Positions 34,501 to 43,441 of a stretch of DNA of 64,000 nt are shown here, piece after piece; position 1 is the first letter of the stretch, and each line of letters opens with the position of its first letter. The stretch spans positions 1 through 64,000 of the forward strand of contig CAJMMT010000009.1 of the NCBI GenBank assembly GCA_905214715.1. The letters run 5' to 3'. A program made the position numbers and the translations under genes. The notes under the pieces were generated by a model that searched no databases, was not told where the DNA came from, and saw nothing but the letters and a program-made list of their open reading frames with translations. Source of the DNA: an uncultured bacterium. GTDB taxonomy: Bacteria; Bacteroidota; Bacteroidia; Bacteroidales; Muribaculaceae.

Positions 34501-34860
34501 CCTTTGATAATGCCCTATCCTGCCAAAATGAGGACAACGAGCCGGAATGCCTCCCCGCTCCTCGGCCACATCATGCAAATTATGCATAATACTTTAGCAA
34601 TCGAACTATCCCATTGATTCTATTTCTAATAACCGTTTTTTGCGATGATGCCAAGTACATTGCCGACGAGACTGTTGTCGCCCTAACCCTCATGATTGCC
34701 GAAAGCCGCACTGAGGAAAAGTGCACAATAGTCAAAGTCATTGTCAACCTTATCAACAAGAATAATTGATACAATCCTTTATGCCCGGACATTTCGATAT
34801 AGGGTTAAGTTTATCAGATATAGAATGCCTGAACTGAATTTAACACTTGCCGAGATTTGA
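34501..34860. other. Spacer left of the hsdS cassette
   Basis: About 360 bases with no gene I can support. A rightward frame without start ends at a TGA at 34767-34769 and reads DDAKYIADETVVALTLMIAE, then KCTIVKVIVNLINKNN. It is protein-like but unrecognised and could be a decayed gene end. No recombinase gene is present here, although one would be expected near an invertible hsdS. Confidence 0.4.
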
Positions 34861-34875
34861 ATAAATCGCAATTTA
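34861..34875 (+). repeat. Left inverted repeat of the hsdS inversion segment
   Basis: ataaatcgcaattta, matched in inverse orientation at 35525-35539. In the intact gene it would encode INRNL in the central conserved helix of HsdS. Confidence 0.75.
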
Positions 34876-34881
34876 GAGGCG

Positions 34882-35550
34882 ATGGCGCGTCAGCTCTACG
34901 ACTACTGGTTCGTGCAGTTCGATTTCCCCGATAATAACGGCAGACCATATAAATCATCGGGCGGCAAGATGGTCTGGAATGAGAAACTAAAGCGAGAGAT
35001 ACCTGAAGGATGGGACGCAGCATTGATGAAAGATTTCCTTGTTATTGGAAATGGTAAAGACCACAAAGATTTAGAGACTGGAACATACCCTGTTTATGGG
35101 TCAGGCGGACTTATGAGATATGTGAACGATTTTTTATTCTCTGGTGAATCTGTATTGTTGCCACGCAAGGGTAGTCTATCAAATTTCATGTATGTTAATG
35201 AACCGTTTTGGACTGTTGACACAATGTTCTATACCAAAGAGAAACTTAAAGGAGCGGCAAAGTATGTCTACTATTCAATGCGATATGTGGATATTACTCG
35301 TTATGATTCAGGAACAGGTGTGCCAAGTATGACATCTATATCCTATTATGCAATGCCTTTTGTTAAACCAACAAATGACATTATAAAGTTATTTGACGAA
35401 ATCTTGTCTCCGTGGATTGCACAAATAAAACGCAATGAAGTGCAAATAAAGAATTTAACAAAGCAGCGAGATGAGCTATTGCCCCTGCTGATGAATGGTC
35501 AGGTGTCAGTCATGCCGTCAGAGGTAAATTGCGATTTATCTCACGATTAA
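34882..35550 (+). CDS. hsdS: HsdS C-terminal half, inverted silent cassette
   Basis: 222 residues read from ATG 34882: MARQLYDYWFVQFDFPDNNG, then SSGGKMVWNEKLKREIPEGW, which is the central conserved region of a type I specificity subunit. It is followed by a target-recognition domain (residues of about 48-185) and the distal helix RNEVQIKNLTKQRDELLPLLMNGQV. In the frame just upstream, INRNLEA precedes the ATG (34861-34881). There is no N-terminal recognition domain and no promoter in front, and it runs opposite to the rest of the operon, so it is probably silent. Inverting 34861-35539 would fuse it in frame to the leftward half gene. Confidence 0.85.
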   Translation: MARQLYDYWFVQFDFPDNNGRPYKSSGGKMVWNEKLKREIPEGWDAALMKDFLVIGNGKDHKDLETGTYPVYGSGGLMRYVNDFLFSGESVLLPRKGSLSNFMYVNEPFWTVDTMFYTKEKLKGAAKYVYYSMRYVDITRYDSGTGVPSMTSISYYAMPFVKPTNDIIKLFDEILSPWIAQIKRNEVQIKNLTKQRDELLPLLMNGQVSVMPSEVNCDLSHD

Positions 35551-36082
35551 GGGCAATCTTTCGGTCGATGTTGGAAAATATTTTTCCAATGGCTCGTTGA
35601 ATCGCTATATCAGGAAGATATAAGACAATATTCTTTATAGTATCAACCGATAACGAATATCTCATACCGCTACCTGACGCATTGTTAGCAAAATATTTTT
35701 TTGCCAACTTTGAATTAAGATATGCATTAAGATAACGTCCATCCAACATTGAAGGATTGGGTTTTATCAATGCACAGTGATATCCAAGTACCGAATTGGG
35801 TAAATCATCCGCAATATAACAAGGGATTCCAATATCATGCCGAGTTTCACTATCCTTTGTTATTGCAACTTGACCTTTCCTCAACTTGAGTTTCTTGATT
35901 TGTGAATCAGAAGCAGATGCTACCATAAAAGCATCAGTCTTAGTTTCTGTAACAGCCCAATTATAATAAACATCAGTAAAGTTACAAAGGCGCACCTTTG
36001 ATTCTCCATCTTTGATTTTCTTGTCAATATTGCTTATTTCAAAATCAGCAATATCTCCAAGCTTATACTTTCTCAGTTCCAT
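35510..36082 (-). CDS. hsdS: HsdS N-terminal half (current expressed form)
   Basis: 190 residues. The first target-recognition domain spans about 1-155 (MELRKYKLGDIADFEISNID, NSVLGYHCALIKP, SGSGMRYSLSVDTIKNI). It is followed by the coiled-coil spacer QRAIGKIFSNIDRKIALNREINRNL and a short aberrant end PLTA. A full HsdS has two such domains and about 400 residues. Here the gene is cut at the inverted repeat. Known half-S subunits can dimerise into working enzymes, so a product recognising a symmetric site is conceivable. It directly follows the membrane protein gene (TAAATG), last in the hsdR operon. Confidence 0.85.
   Translation of the reverse strand: MELRKYKLGDIADFEISNIDKKIKDGESKVRLCNFTDVYYNWAVTETKTDAFMVASASDSQIKKLKLRKGQVAITKDSETRHDIGIPCYIADDLPNSVLGYHCALIKPNPSMLDGRYLNAYLNSKLAKKYFANNASGSGMRYSLSVDTIKNIVLYLPDIAIQRAIGKIFSNIDRKIALNREINRNLPLTA
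35525..35539 (-). repeat. Right inverted repeat of the hsdS inversion segment
   Basis: taaattgcgatttat is the exact reverse complement of 34861-34875. It lies inside the leftward hsdS half, where it again encodes INRNL. Confidence 0.75.
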
Positions 36083-36490
36083 TTATCGTGTTGTCTTGTT
36101 TATGTAATCTTGAATAAGAGTGAGATTAATCTCCATTTCTTTACGTTTCGTCAATAGTCGATTAAGATGCTCTATCTGCTCTGATTTCTCTTGTGCATTC
36201 ATTATATGGTCTATTCTTGCGCCACCAGAAAAAGGGTTGACAATATCAACTGCAGTTTGTGCATCCTCAATCTGAGAATCTAACGCCACAAGTTGTTGTT
36301 GATATTTCCGTTGTGCCTTGACTATATCCAGATTGTTAGCTGCCACGAAAACATCAAGCATATGCCGAATAGCTTTTATTTGTTCCTGCGCATCTTTTGA
36401 TGAACTTTGGGCGACAATTAACGCAACTATTATTGCAATCCCACTAATAATTGGGCTTAACAGAGTAGCCCAAGCAATCCAGTTATCCAT
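36083..36490 (-). CDS. Small membrane-anchored coiled-coil protein in the hsd operon
   Basis: 135 residues, not recognised. One N-terminal transmembrane segment (residues of about 5-27, WATLLSPIISGIAIIVALIV) is followed by a long, mostly helical, charged region rich in Gln/Glu/Lys (residues 30-135) that looks like a coiled coil, broken once near NPFSGGARID. Topology would place the helix in the cytoplasm or periplasm; which is unclear. It lies between rhuM (5-base gap) and hsdS (no gap), so it is co-translated with the restriction system. A membrane-linked passenger here is unusual. Confidence 0.7.
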   Translation of the reverse strand: MDNWIAWATLLSPIISGIAIIVALIVAQSSSKDAQEQIKAIRHMLDVFVAANNLDIVKAQRKYQQQLVALDSQIEDAQTAVDIVNPFSGGARIDHIMNAQEKSEQIEHLNRLLTKRKEMEINLTLIQDYINKTTR

Positions 36491-36495
36491 ATCAT

Positions 36496-37494
36496 TTACA
36501 GATCTAACATTCCTCTGATTTCCTTGTCGAAATCAGAGTCTATTTGTTGGGTAGGATTAAAGAGATCGTATTCTGCTTCCGCTTTAGCTTTGGCTTGTGC
36601 TGCTGATATGCTTCCTCTGTTGGGAAGAACCTTGTAGTCGTTGAACGTCAGGAATTTATTGACACTTGCGGCAAACTGTTCCATATTGAACACGTTGCCA
36701 CGTTCAATCTGTCCTTCGATATAGTCGAAGTATGAAGTAACGGTGCGTTCAAGTGAGTGTATTTCTTTTTCAGTGAGATAGTTCTTCGCGATGCTCACAT
36801 CGGACTTTAATATTCTACCTTCTGGGGCATACTTCCAAGTAGTCAATCCCATGTGTGGCTTTGTATGGTCAGCTCCGGAATGGATGATCTCTGCGGCGGT
36901 ATGTCCAGTAATAGCGTAGTGAAAACGATTTTGTACCATCGCATAAAATTCCTTTGTCGTCGGAGCCAAACGGTCATAGTCAATGCTGCACTCAGCATAG
37001 ATATCGGTTATCTGCTGCCAGATACGGCGCTCGCTGGCGCGAATAGAACGAACTCGTTCAAGTAGTTCGCGGAAGTAGTCTCGCCTGAAAACGGCATTAC
37101 CTTGTTTCAGACGATCATCATCAAGCACAAAGCCTTTACGAATAAATTCGTTGAGAATCCGTGTTGCCCATTGGCGAAAAAGTGTGGCCCGTTGGCTATT
37201 AACGCGGTATCCAACACTAATAATGGCATCGAGAGAATAAAAGGTTTGTTCTCGTTTTACTTGACGATTGCCTTCCTGTTGAACTATTAAGTTTTTCTTA
37301 ATAGTTGCCTCTGGTGTCAGCTCGTTAGTATCATAGATATTTTTAAGATGCTGGTTTATAGCAGGAATTGACACATTGAATAATTGAGCCAAAGCTTTTT
37401 GAGTGAGCCAAAGTGTCTCATTCTCCACATAAGCCTGCACAGAACCTGAATTGTCGGGTAGATTATAGAGTATAAACTGAATTTCCTTTGCCAT
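36496..37494 (-). CDS. rhuM: RhuM-family protein
   Basis: 332 residues from ATG 37494 (MAKEIQFILYNLPDNSGSVQ); a longer frame reaching into hsdM is not used. The N-terminal half is the Virulence_RhuM domain: VYVENETLWLTQKALAQLF-like VENETLWLTQKALAQLFNVS, FYSLDAIISVGYRVNSQRATLFRQWAT. The C-terminal part resembles a Fic/DOC-linked region (FHYAITGHTAAEIIHSGADH). RhuM was named in Salmonella, but the molecular function is unknown; genes of this type often sit inside type I restriction operons. It begins 4 bases after hsdM ends. Confidence 0.85.
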   Translation of the reverse strand: MAKEIQFILYNLPDNSGSVQAYVENETLWLTQKALAQLFNVSIPAINQHLKNIYDTNELTPEATIKKNLIVQQEGNRQVKREQTFYSLDAIISVGYRVNSQRATLFRQWATRILNEFIRKGFVLDDDRLKQGNAVFRRDYFRELLERVRSIRASERRIWQQITDIYAECSIDYDRLAPTTKEFYAMVQNRFHYAITGHTAAEIIHSGADHTKPHMGLTTWKYAPEGRILKSDVSIAKNYLTEKEIHSLERTVTSYFDYIEGQIERGNVFNMEQFAASVNKFLTFNDYKVLPNRGSISAAQAKAKAEAEYDLFNPTQQIDSDFDKEIRGMLDL

Positions 37495-37498
37495 TATC

Positions 37499-39142
37499 TC
37501 AGCTATTGAATTTGAGGAATTTGAGTTGAGAGAGTATTTCAGATTCCAGCCGATGGCTTTCGGCAAACATTTCAGTCAGGTTAGCCTCATAGTCAGCCAT
37601 TCTCTGATTGAATTCTTCCTCGGTGATGTCAACATATTCAATCTTTATGTCGAAATATTGGCCGGCCGACAGCGAATAACCTTTCTCCTTGATTTCATCG
37701 TATGATACGGCAACGGAGAAACCATCCACGGTTTCTTTGCGTTGAAATGTGCCGACAATTTTCTCTATCTCGGCATCGTTGAGGCGCACTTTCTTAAGTC
37801 CATTGGCATCTTTATATTCTTCGCCAAGTTTGCTTGCGTCGATAAGGATAACCTTGTCTGCAGAGGCTGATTTATCAAAAAAAAGTACGCTTACATTGGT
37901 ACCGGTGTTAGCAAAGACATTGCTCGGCATCGACACTACGCCATATACAATCTTATCATCTACAATCTTATGAAGAATCTTATTTTCAATGCCACTCTTA
38001 GCCGTGATAAATCCGGTAGGAATGACTATGGCACCTTTGCCGGTCTTCTTCAAAGAGTTGATAACATGCTGAATGAAGCATGTGTAAATCGCCATTGACT
38101 CTTTCTTTTTTGCCGGGACTTTCGGAACTCCGGCCCAGAATCGAGCCGGCATAGCAGCTATTTTCTCGCGAGTGTCAGAGAAATCCATTTTAAACGGCGG
38201 ATTGCTGACCACGAAGTCGAACGGACGCAACCGTTGGCCGTCATCACTTTTGTGGTAAGGACTGACCAGCGTATCGCCCTGAATGGCATTGTCTAGCGAT
38301 GAAACCAAGCCATTAAGAAGCAGGTTGAGTTTCAGCATTTTATTGCTTCGCTGGGATATGTCCTGCGAGAAAATGGTGCATCGGTCTTCTCCAATCTGAT
38401 GACTTAATGCCATTAGCAGTGTTCCTGTTCCCGCCGATGGATCGTAGCACTCCATACTATGAAGGTCGGCATTATCCCCGACAAGCAATCGCGCCATAAT
38501 GGTGGCGATGGCATGTGGTGTGTAATACTCAGCGTATTTACCGCCGCCGGCAGTATTGTAGTCTTTGATGAGATACTCAAATATGCTGGAGAAGAAATCA
38601 TAATTCCTGGCAAAGGCTTCCTCAAAAGAAAAGTTAACCAATTTGTCAACCAAAGCCCTGGCAAATGGAGCGCGTTGAGCTGTATCCGTAACGAATTGTG
38701 TCAGCGGTTCGAAGAGCGGAATCTTGGTATTGGCCGTGGTCTGAGTCGAGAAAATATCTGCATTTTTCTCAGCGATATCGGTCATGGTACTGTCGAAGAT
38801 TGCATCGAAATCGCCTTTACCTTGTTGATTCCAAAGGTTTGCAATGAGATGATAGGGTTCAAGTTTTGGTACATCAGGTGATATAGCAAACATAAGCAGC
38901 ATACGCTCATTCTTGGAAAGGTTGCTATATACTATCTCCCATTTCTCTCCGCTATGAAACTTTTTAGCGATGTCGCTTTTGGCATTCTTCAACTCATATC
39001 CGAATTTATCATTTAGGAATTTGTAAAGGAATACCTGTGTGATAATCTTATATTCGTTACCGTCATTACCCATGCCGTAGGACTGGCAGGTAGCCTTCAG
39101 TCCGTCGATGAGTCGTAAGGTCTGTTCTTTGATGTCTGACAT
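37499..39142 (-). CDS. hsdM: Type I restriction-modification methyltransferase subunit
   Basis: 547 residues. HsdM methylates adenine in the site chosen by HsdS. The N-terminal helical domain holds NEYKIITQVFLYKFLNDKFGYE. The AdoMet motif I is YDPSAGTGTLLMAL near residue 235, and the catalytic motif IV is VVSNPPFKMDF near residue 315 (N6-adenine type NPPF). Later segments MAIYTCFIQHVINSLKKTGKG and VSMPSNVFANTGTNVSVLFF are HsdM hallmarks. It is 2 bases downstream of hsdR. Confidence 0.95.
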   Translation of the reverse strand: MSDIKEQTLRLIDGLKATCQSYGMGNDGNEYKIITQVFLYKFLNDKFGYELKNAKSDIAKKFHSGEKWEIVYSNLSKNERMLLMFAISPDVPKLEPYHLIANLWNQQGKGDFDAIFDSTMTDIAEKNADIFSTQTTANTKIPLFEPLTQFVTDTAQRAPFARALVDKLVNFSFEEAFARNYDFFSSIFEYLIKDYNTAGGGKYAEYYTPHAIATIMARLLVGDNADLHSMECYDPSAGTGTLLMALSHQIGEDRCTIFSQDISQRSNKMLKLNLLLNGLVSSLDNAIQGDTLVSPYHKSDDGQRLRPFDFVVSNPPFKMDFSDTREKIAAMPARFWAGVPKVPAKKKESMAIYTCFIQHVINSLKKTGKGAIVIPTGFITAKSGIENKILHKIVDDKIVYGVVSMPSNVFANTGTNVSVLFFDKSASADKVILIDASKLGEEYKDANGLKKVRLNDAEIEKIVGTFQRKETVDGFSVAVSYDEIKEKGYSLSAGQYFDIKIEYVDITEEEFNQRMADYEANLTEMFAESHRLESEILSQLKFLKFNS

Positions 39143-39144
39143 TG

Positions 39145-42100
39145 TTATGCTATGCCGTAAGTGGCGTTATATTGGTTGATGTATTGCTGGGATATACGCG
39201 ACTGAATAAACTTGTAGTCATCCATTTCCGGCGTGATTTGAGGAAAGTGGTATAGAGTCTGACTGATCTGCGCCATTACCGTGCTTGCAAAATAAGCATC
39301 GCGCTTGAGTATATCGTTACGGTCGTAGACCTTAGCGTCAATGTCCTCTTTTATCATATTCAGTATAACCATAATCTCATCATCCATGAAAGAGAACATC
39401 GGTTTTTCACCTTTCTCTTTCCGGGTTGTATTCACTTCGCGAATGCGTTTGTGTACCCGTGCAAACTTCTGATCACCCTTGTATTTCTTCAGTAAAGCGT
39501 TGTTTCGAGTCTGAAGTTCCTGCAGTCGCTTGATAATATCATCAAGTGCTTTGCTTTCTTCATCGAATTTAGCCTTAGAATCAATGACAAAGCCATGTTC
39601 TTTGAAACGTTGCATAAATGCTTCACGGAGAGACATAAATTCCGGATCATCCTGATCGAAATTATTTGTAAAAGCCATGATTGTTCGTTGCCATTTATCT
39701 TTGAGTTCCTGACCGGATATGAGCTTCATTTCCTCCTGACCAATTTTCGAGAATGTGAACTCAATGTCCATCATTGCTTCATTAATCAAGGTTTTGGTCT
39801 CTTCGCTCGTAGAAAATGCCTCTTTCTGATTGATGATACCGATGCGTCGCTGAACTTCGGAAAGCAGCTGTGGAATCATGGTTATTTCCAACTTTGAGAA
39901 CTGCTCCTTCATGTCGTCATCGCCGAATGTGCGCACTAAGTTTGCCATATTCTTCGCTGACTCCAAAGCGTGTTTCAGCTCAAGAAGTACTCCTTTGTCT
40001 TCTTCAGTTGAAATCTCGGCTGAGAAATCCTCTGCATTATCATAAGAGTAATTGAAGAGAGTCTGTAGTACTTCCTTCATTTGTTTGATAATCTCCTCTT
40101 TGTCCTCAATGACCTGCGAGAAGGTATCCGTTGCGTTATCCTCACCAGTCTCTTCGGGTTCATTAAAGCGATTAAGCTCCTGAAGATATGCCTCATTGGT
40201 CTCATCGAAATTGCGCTTTATGTCGGCAAAATCAATTACAAAGCCATAACGCATATCTTTGTAAGGGCGGTTAACACGGGTTATGGCTTGAAGAAGATTG
40301 TGGTCTTTAAGCTTGCGCCCGAAATATAATCTTTTGAGGCGAGGAGCATCAAATCCGGTTAGAAGCATATTGAAAACTATGAGGATATCAACCGTCATAT
40401 TCTTCTTGAAGTCCTTGACTATCTGCTTGCGTTTCTCTTTATCGTCGGTATCGTGCAAGATAATGGCTGCTCTGAGTGGACGATTAGCGGACTTGTACTC
40501 GACTTGTGGGTCTCCTACGGCATATGTGCCATCAGGAAGTTTTATTTTTATAGGTTTTGGTTGGGCTTTATCCCATTCTTCCTGAAAATACTCATAAAGT
40601 CGGCGTGCCTGTTCGCTCGTTTCGCATATAACCATACCTCCGAGAGTGTCATCGCCTTGTATTTTTCGAAAATAAACCAGGTCTTTCCGGATGTATTCGG
40701 CGAGTTCACGCACATAGCTCGGATGCTCTATTATTTCAGATTTTCGGATATCCTTTTTCTGGACCAGAGTCTCTAATTTGTCATATACATCCGATAGTTT
40801 CTCTTTATATGATGTCTCGATATCTTCTCGGATTATCTTTAGGGTGTAGCCGTCTGCTATGGACTTGTCATAGTAGTAAGTATGGAAGTAGTCTCCGAAG
40901 ACTATACAACTTGCTCGTTCTTCTTTTAGTAGAGGTGTCCCTGTTAGAGCTATCTTGACCGAATTGGGGTCTGCCTCGAAAAGATTGGCAAGAAAACAAC
41001 CGCCTGGTTTATAACCTCGATGAGCCTCATCGAGAATGAAGACTCGTTGAAGGTTGGTAGCGTAATCGTTTATGCGGACCTTCTCTTTATCTTCAGCAAA
41101 ACGCTGAATATTTACTACCGTAATCTCTGCCTGCCCGGTCGTTCCTTGTTGAGCTTGATTAACCCTGAACTGCTCCATAAGTTCAGCACGCGAATTGGCC
41201 GTACTTACTTTCAATCCACGAGCTTCAAATTCTTGTGTAGCTTGTTCAAGAAGGTCGAGGCGGTCAACGATAAAGTAAAATTTGGCTACCTTGTTCTGCT
41301 TGGCGTAAAAATCGTTTAGAATGTATGTGAGATAGTAAGAAAGCGCGGTCTTGCCGCTTCCTTGCGTATGCCATACAACTCCTGATTTTATCCCTTCCGA
41401 TAATTTTTGCCTAATTGCCATTGAAGCAAACATCTGCTGATAGCGCATGATGTGTTTTTGATCGGTAGACTCAATCTTACCTTCAACTTCGCGCTCCATC
41501 TTCACATAGGCGATACCGTATCTAATTATATATAGCAGCCGCTCCGGAGAACACATCGAAGTGAGGATACGATTGGTAGGAGTATTGAAATTGAGATTAG
41601 TCTGATACTCGGGACTCGTATGTATTACCTGACAATTGTAATCGGATAAGATTTGTTTCTCAATAACAGGATTTATCTCTCGATAAGGATAATCCCTATT
41701 GAATGGCGCAATTTTGTTGCCCGTATGGTTTTCTTCGCGGAAGCAATTGAATGGAGCTGATTTGCGAGCGCCGGTACAATAGAATGCCCCTTGTATCGGG
41801 ACTATTCCACCGAGCGCATCATATTCCATATTGTTGCTAAATATCATCAGTTGTGTGATATTAATAAATCGGCGGAACTTCTTATTGGGAAACCGTTCAT
41901 AAGTCATTCGTTTGCTTTCTGCAAGCATACCGCCATGATTATTTGGCTTCTTAACTTCAACAAAGCAAAGTGGTAAGCCGTTCACGAATAGCGTAATATC
42001 CGGACGGAATTCATCTTGCCCATTTTTGCACGTAAACTCGGCTGTAAAATGGAAAGTATTGTTCCCGATGTTATCAAAATCAATCAGATGGACCGGTGAT

Positions 42101-42372
42101 ACAGATTTCAGACGATCGTAGAATCCTCTTCCGAGATCGTCGTCATTCAACTCCTTACGAATGTCCTTGAGCGTTTGAATATATTCGCCCTCATGACCAG
42201 GGTTGAGTCGTTCGAATTGTTTCTTGAAAACCTCAAGAAGAATATTGGTGTCTGGGTCGTACACGGTTCCGGCTTGCTCTTCATGTATTTTGCCGATATA
42301 CGAATAGCCCAGACGGCTAAGATGTACCATAGCAGGCATCTGCACTCGTGTCGCTTCGTTAAATTTGTTCAT
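39145..42372 (-). CDS. hsdR: Type I restriction endonuclease subunit
   Basis: 1075 residues. HsdR translocates and cuts unmethylated DNA when bound to HsdM/HsdS. The N-terminal nuclease domain has the PD-(E/D)xK pattern FRPDITLFVNGLPLCFVEVKK. The SF2 motor has Walker A VWHTQGSGKTALSYYL near residue 337, DEAH box FILDEAHRGYKPGG, and motif VI LLQAITRVNRPYKDM. The C-terminal helical region is long and charged. It is the first nuclease gene of the leftward operon, 9 bases after the XRE regulator gene ends. Confidence 0.95.
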   Translation of the reverse strand: MNKFNEATRVQMPAMVHLSRLGYSYIGKIHEEQAGTVYDPDTNILLEVFKKQFERLNPGHEGEYIQTLKDIRKELNDDDLGRGFYDRLKSVSPVHLIDFDNIGNNTFHFTAEFTCKNGQDEFRPDITLFVNGLPLCFVEVKKPNNHGGMLAESKRMTYERFPNKKFRRFINITQLMIFSNNMEYDALGGIVPIQGAFYCTGARKSAPFNCFREENHTGNKIAPFNRDYPYREINPVIEKQILSDYNCQVIHTSPEYQTNLNFNTPTNRILTSMCSPERLLYIIRYGIAYVKMEREVEGKIESTDQKHIMRYQQMFASMAIRQKLSEGIKSGVVWHTQGSGKTALSYYLTYILNDFYAKQNKVAKFYFIVDRLDLLEQATQEFEARGLKVSTANSRAELMEQFRVNQAQQGTTGQAEITVVNIQRFAEDKEKVRINDYATNLQRVFILDEAHRGYKPGGCFLANLFEADPNSVKIALTGTPLLKEERASCIVFGDYFHTYYYDKSIADGYTLKIIREDIETSYKEKLSDVYDKLETLVQKKDIRKSEIIEHPSYVRELAEYIRKDLVYFRKIQGDDTLGGMVICETSEQARRLYEYFQEEWDKAQPKPIKIKLPDGTYAVGDPQVEYKSANRPLRAAIILHDTDDKEKRKQIVKDFKKNMTVDILIVFNMLLTGFDAPRLKRLYFGRKLKDHNLLQAITRVNRPYKDMRYGFVIDFADIKRNFDETNEAYLQELNRFNEPEETGEDNATDTFSQVIEDKEEIIKQMKEVLQTLFNYSYDNAEDFSAEISTEEDKGVLLELKHALESAKNMANLVRTFGDDDMKEQFSKLEITMIPQLLSEVQRRIGIINQKEAFSTSEETKTLINEAMMDIEFTFSKIGQEEMKLISGQELKDKWQRTIMAFTNNFDQDDPEFMSLREAFMQRFKEHGFVIDSKAKFDEESKALDDIIKRLQELQTRNNALLKKYKGDQKFARVHKRIREVNTTRKEKGEKPMFSFMDDEIMVILNMIKEDIDAKVYDRNDILKRDAYFASTVMAQISQTLYHFPQITPEMDDYKFIQSRISQQYINQYNATYGIA

Positions 42373-42380
42373 TGCTTCCC

Positions 42381-42617
42381 TTAAGGTATAGGACTTTCAC
42401 ATACAATCATGGTTTCGCTCGTGGCATTGAGTAACGAACGAACATCAACATTCAGACACTCTGCAATAGCAGTCAGTGTTTCTAAAGAAGGTTGTGCGGT
42501 ATTAGTACACCATTTGGAGACGGTCGCAGGGTCTTTGCCAAGAGTTTTAGCCAGCCAAAGGTTGGTTTTATGCTGCTCAGCGAGGACTACTTTCAATCGG
42601 TTTATATATTTTGCCAT
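42381..42617 (-). CDS. XRE-family regulator at the head of the hsd operon
   Basis: 78 residues: one Cro/C1-type HTH (RLKVVLAEQHKTNLWLAKTL, then GKDPATVSKWCTNTAQPSLE) followed by a short tail. It resembles the controller (C) proteins of restriction systems and small repressors. Its position as first gene, 9 bases before hsdR, suggests autoregulation and timed expression of the nuclease; this is inferred from context. A candidate promoter lies 25-54 bases upstream. Confidence 0.85.
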   Translation of the reverse strand: MAKYINRLKVVLAEQHKTNLWLAKTLGKDPATVSKWCTNTAQPSLETLTAIAECLNVDVRSLLNATSETMIVCESPIP

Positions 42618-42641
42618 TGTTAGTGCGATTTGCGAATAATG

Positions 42642-42671
42642 TAAATTTAGTGATTAATTTCGATATGGCAA
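42642..42671 (-). promoter_or_regulatory. Candidate promoter of the restriction operon
   Basis: Leftward TTG (42671-42669), 19-base spacer, TAAATTTA (42649-42642), close to TAnnTTTG with one mismatch. Confidence 0.35.
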
Positions 42672-43117
42672 TGAAATATGCTTAGAAACATAAGCCAGTA
42701 AGGCCTATATATAAATATCAGCGTGGTTGAGAAAAGGAGTAAATATTTATATGGATTTTGTTGCAAATGGGTGAATGGCATGGAGAAAGGTCATATTAAC
42801 ATAGTCGATCTATTTAAAGAACGTGATTATCTGGCAGACAGGCTTTTGTGGATGAATCTATTTGCATAATTTTGCCGTTGTATTGATACGATGTCAATTG
42901 CAGAGACATTTTTCAGATGGATAACACCTGATTTGTTATAATGATGATTCGCCTTATCCTGAAAATACAGTTCTTCCAATGAGGTTGTTTCTTGATATGG
43001 GAATTTATTGCTAATTTTGCATAACCTTAGGAAGGAGACGCCGAGAATCTTTCGCGTGCATATGGCGAGCCGATTACTTGCAGCCCTCGAACAGGATAAC
43101 TAAAATACAGTGAAATC
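42672..43117. other. Spacer between hsd operon and gdx
   Basis: About 445 bases. It contains a 29-codon frame at 42780-42869 (MEKGHINIVDLFKERDYLAD) and a 16-codon frame at about 42891 (MSIAETFFRWITPDLL). Either could be a decayed or tiny gene. A box TAATTTTG at 42868-42875, with TTG 18 bases upstream, resembles a promoter. A second TAATTTTG at 43012-43019 is the likely -7 box of the exporter gene. Confidence 0.4.
43012..43117 (+). promoter_or_regulatory. Promoter and leader of the SMR exporter gene
   Basis: The -7 box TAATTTTG (43012-43019) is followed by about 90 nt before the ATG. The leader is GC-rich compared with its flanks (ggaaggagacgccgagaatc, then tatggcgagccgatta). It can pair cgcc with ggcg and cgag with ctcg. 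Pieces such as cgaga and gaac faintly recall TPP elements, but the consensus is not met. I also find none of the signatures I know for guanidine riboswitches. A regulatory RNA is possible. Confidence 0.35.
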
Positions 43118-43441
43118 ATGAACTGGATTATTCTTATCTTAGCCGGGCTCATGGAAGTCGGCTTTACGTTTTGTCTCGGCAAGACCAAGACTGCTACAGG
43201 TCAGGAACTCGCATGGTGGTGGGTCGGATTCCTTGCCGCCTTGTCGCTGAGCATGTATCTCATGGCTAAGGCCGCCGAGCGACTGCCAATAGGAACTGTC
43301 TATCCTGTCTGGACAGGAATCGGCGCGGTAGGAGCAGTAATAGTAGGAATTGTGTTCTTTCACGAACCCGCCACTTTCTGGCGCATCTTTTTCATCACTA
43401 CCCTCATCCTTTCAATTGTCGGACTTAAAGTATTAGGATGA
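43118..43441 (+). CDS. SMR exporter, Gdx/SugE type
   Basis: 107 residues, four transmembrane helices. Glu13 in LILAGLMEVGFTF is the ion/substrate-binding acid of small multidrug resistance transporters. The stretch GTVYPVWTGIGAVGAVIVG matches the guanidinium-exporter (Gdx, formerly SugE) clade rather than EmrE. Gdx proteins work as antiparallel dimers driven by protons and export guanidinium. Its stop overlaps the following flavoprotein gene (ATGATGA), so the two are expressed together. The role of the pair is not known. Confidence 0.88.
   Translation: MNWIILILAGLMEVGFTFCLGKTKTATGQELAWWWVGFLAALSLSMYLMAKAAERLPIGTVYPVWTGIGAVGAVIVGIVFFHEPATFWRIFFITTLILSIVGLKVLG

Noticed and set aside
43020..43117. 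TPP riboswitch before the SMR gene
   Set aside because: Only isolated fragments (cgaga, gaac) recall the consensus; the paired core of the family cannot be formed.
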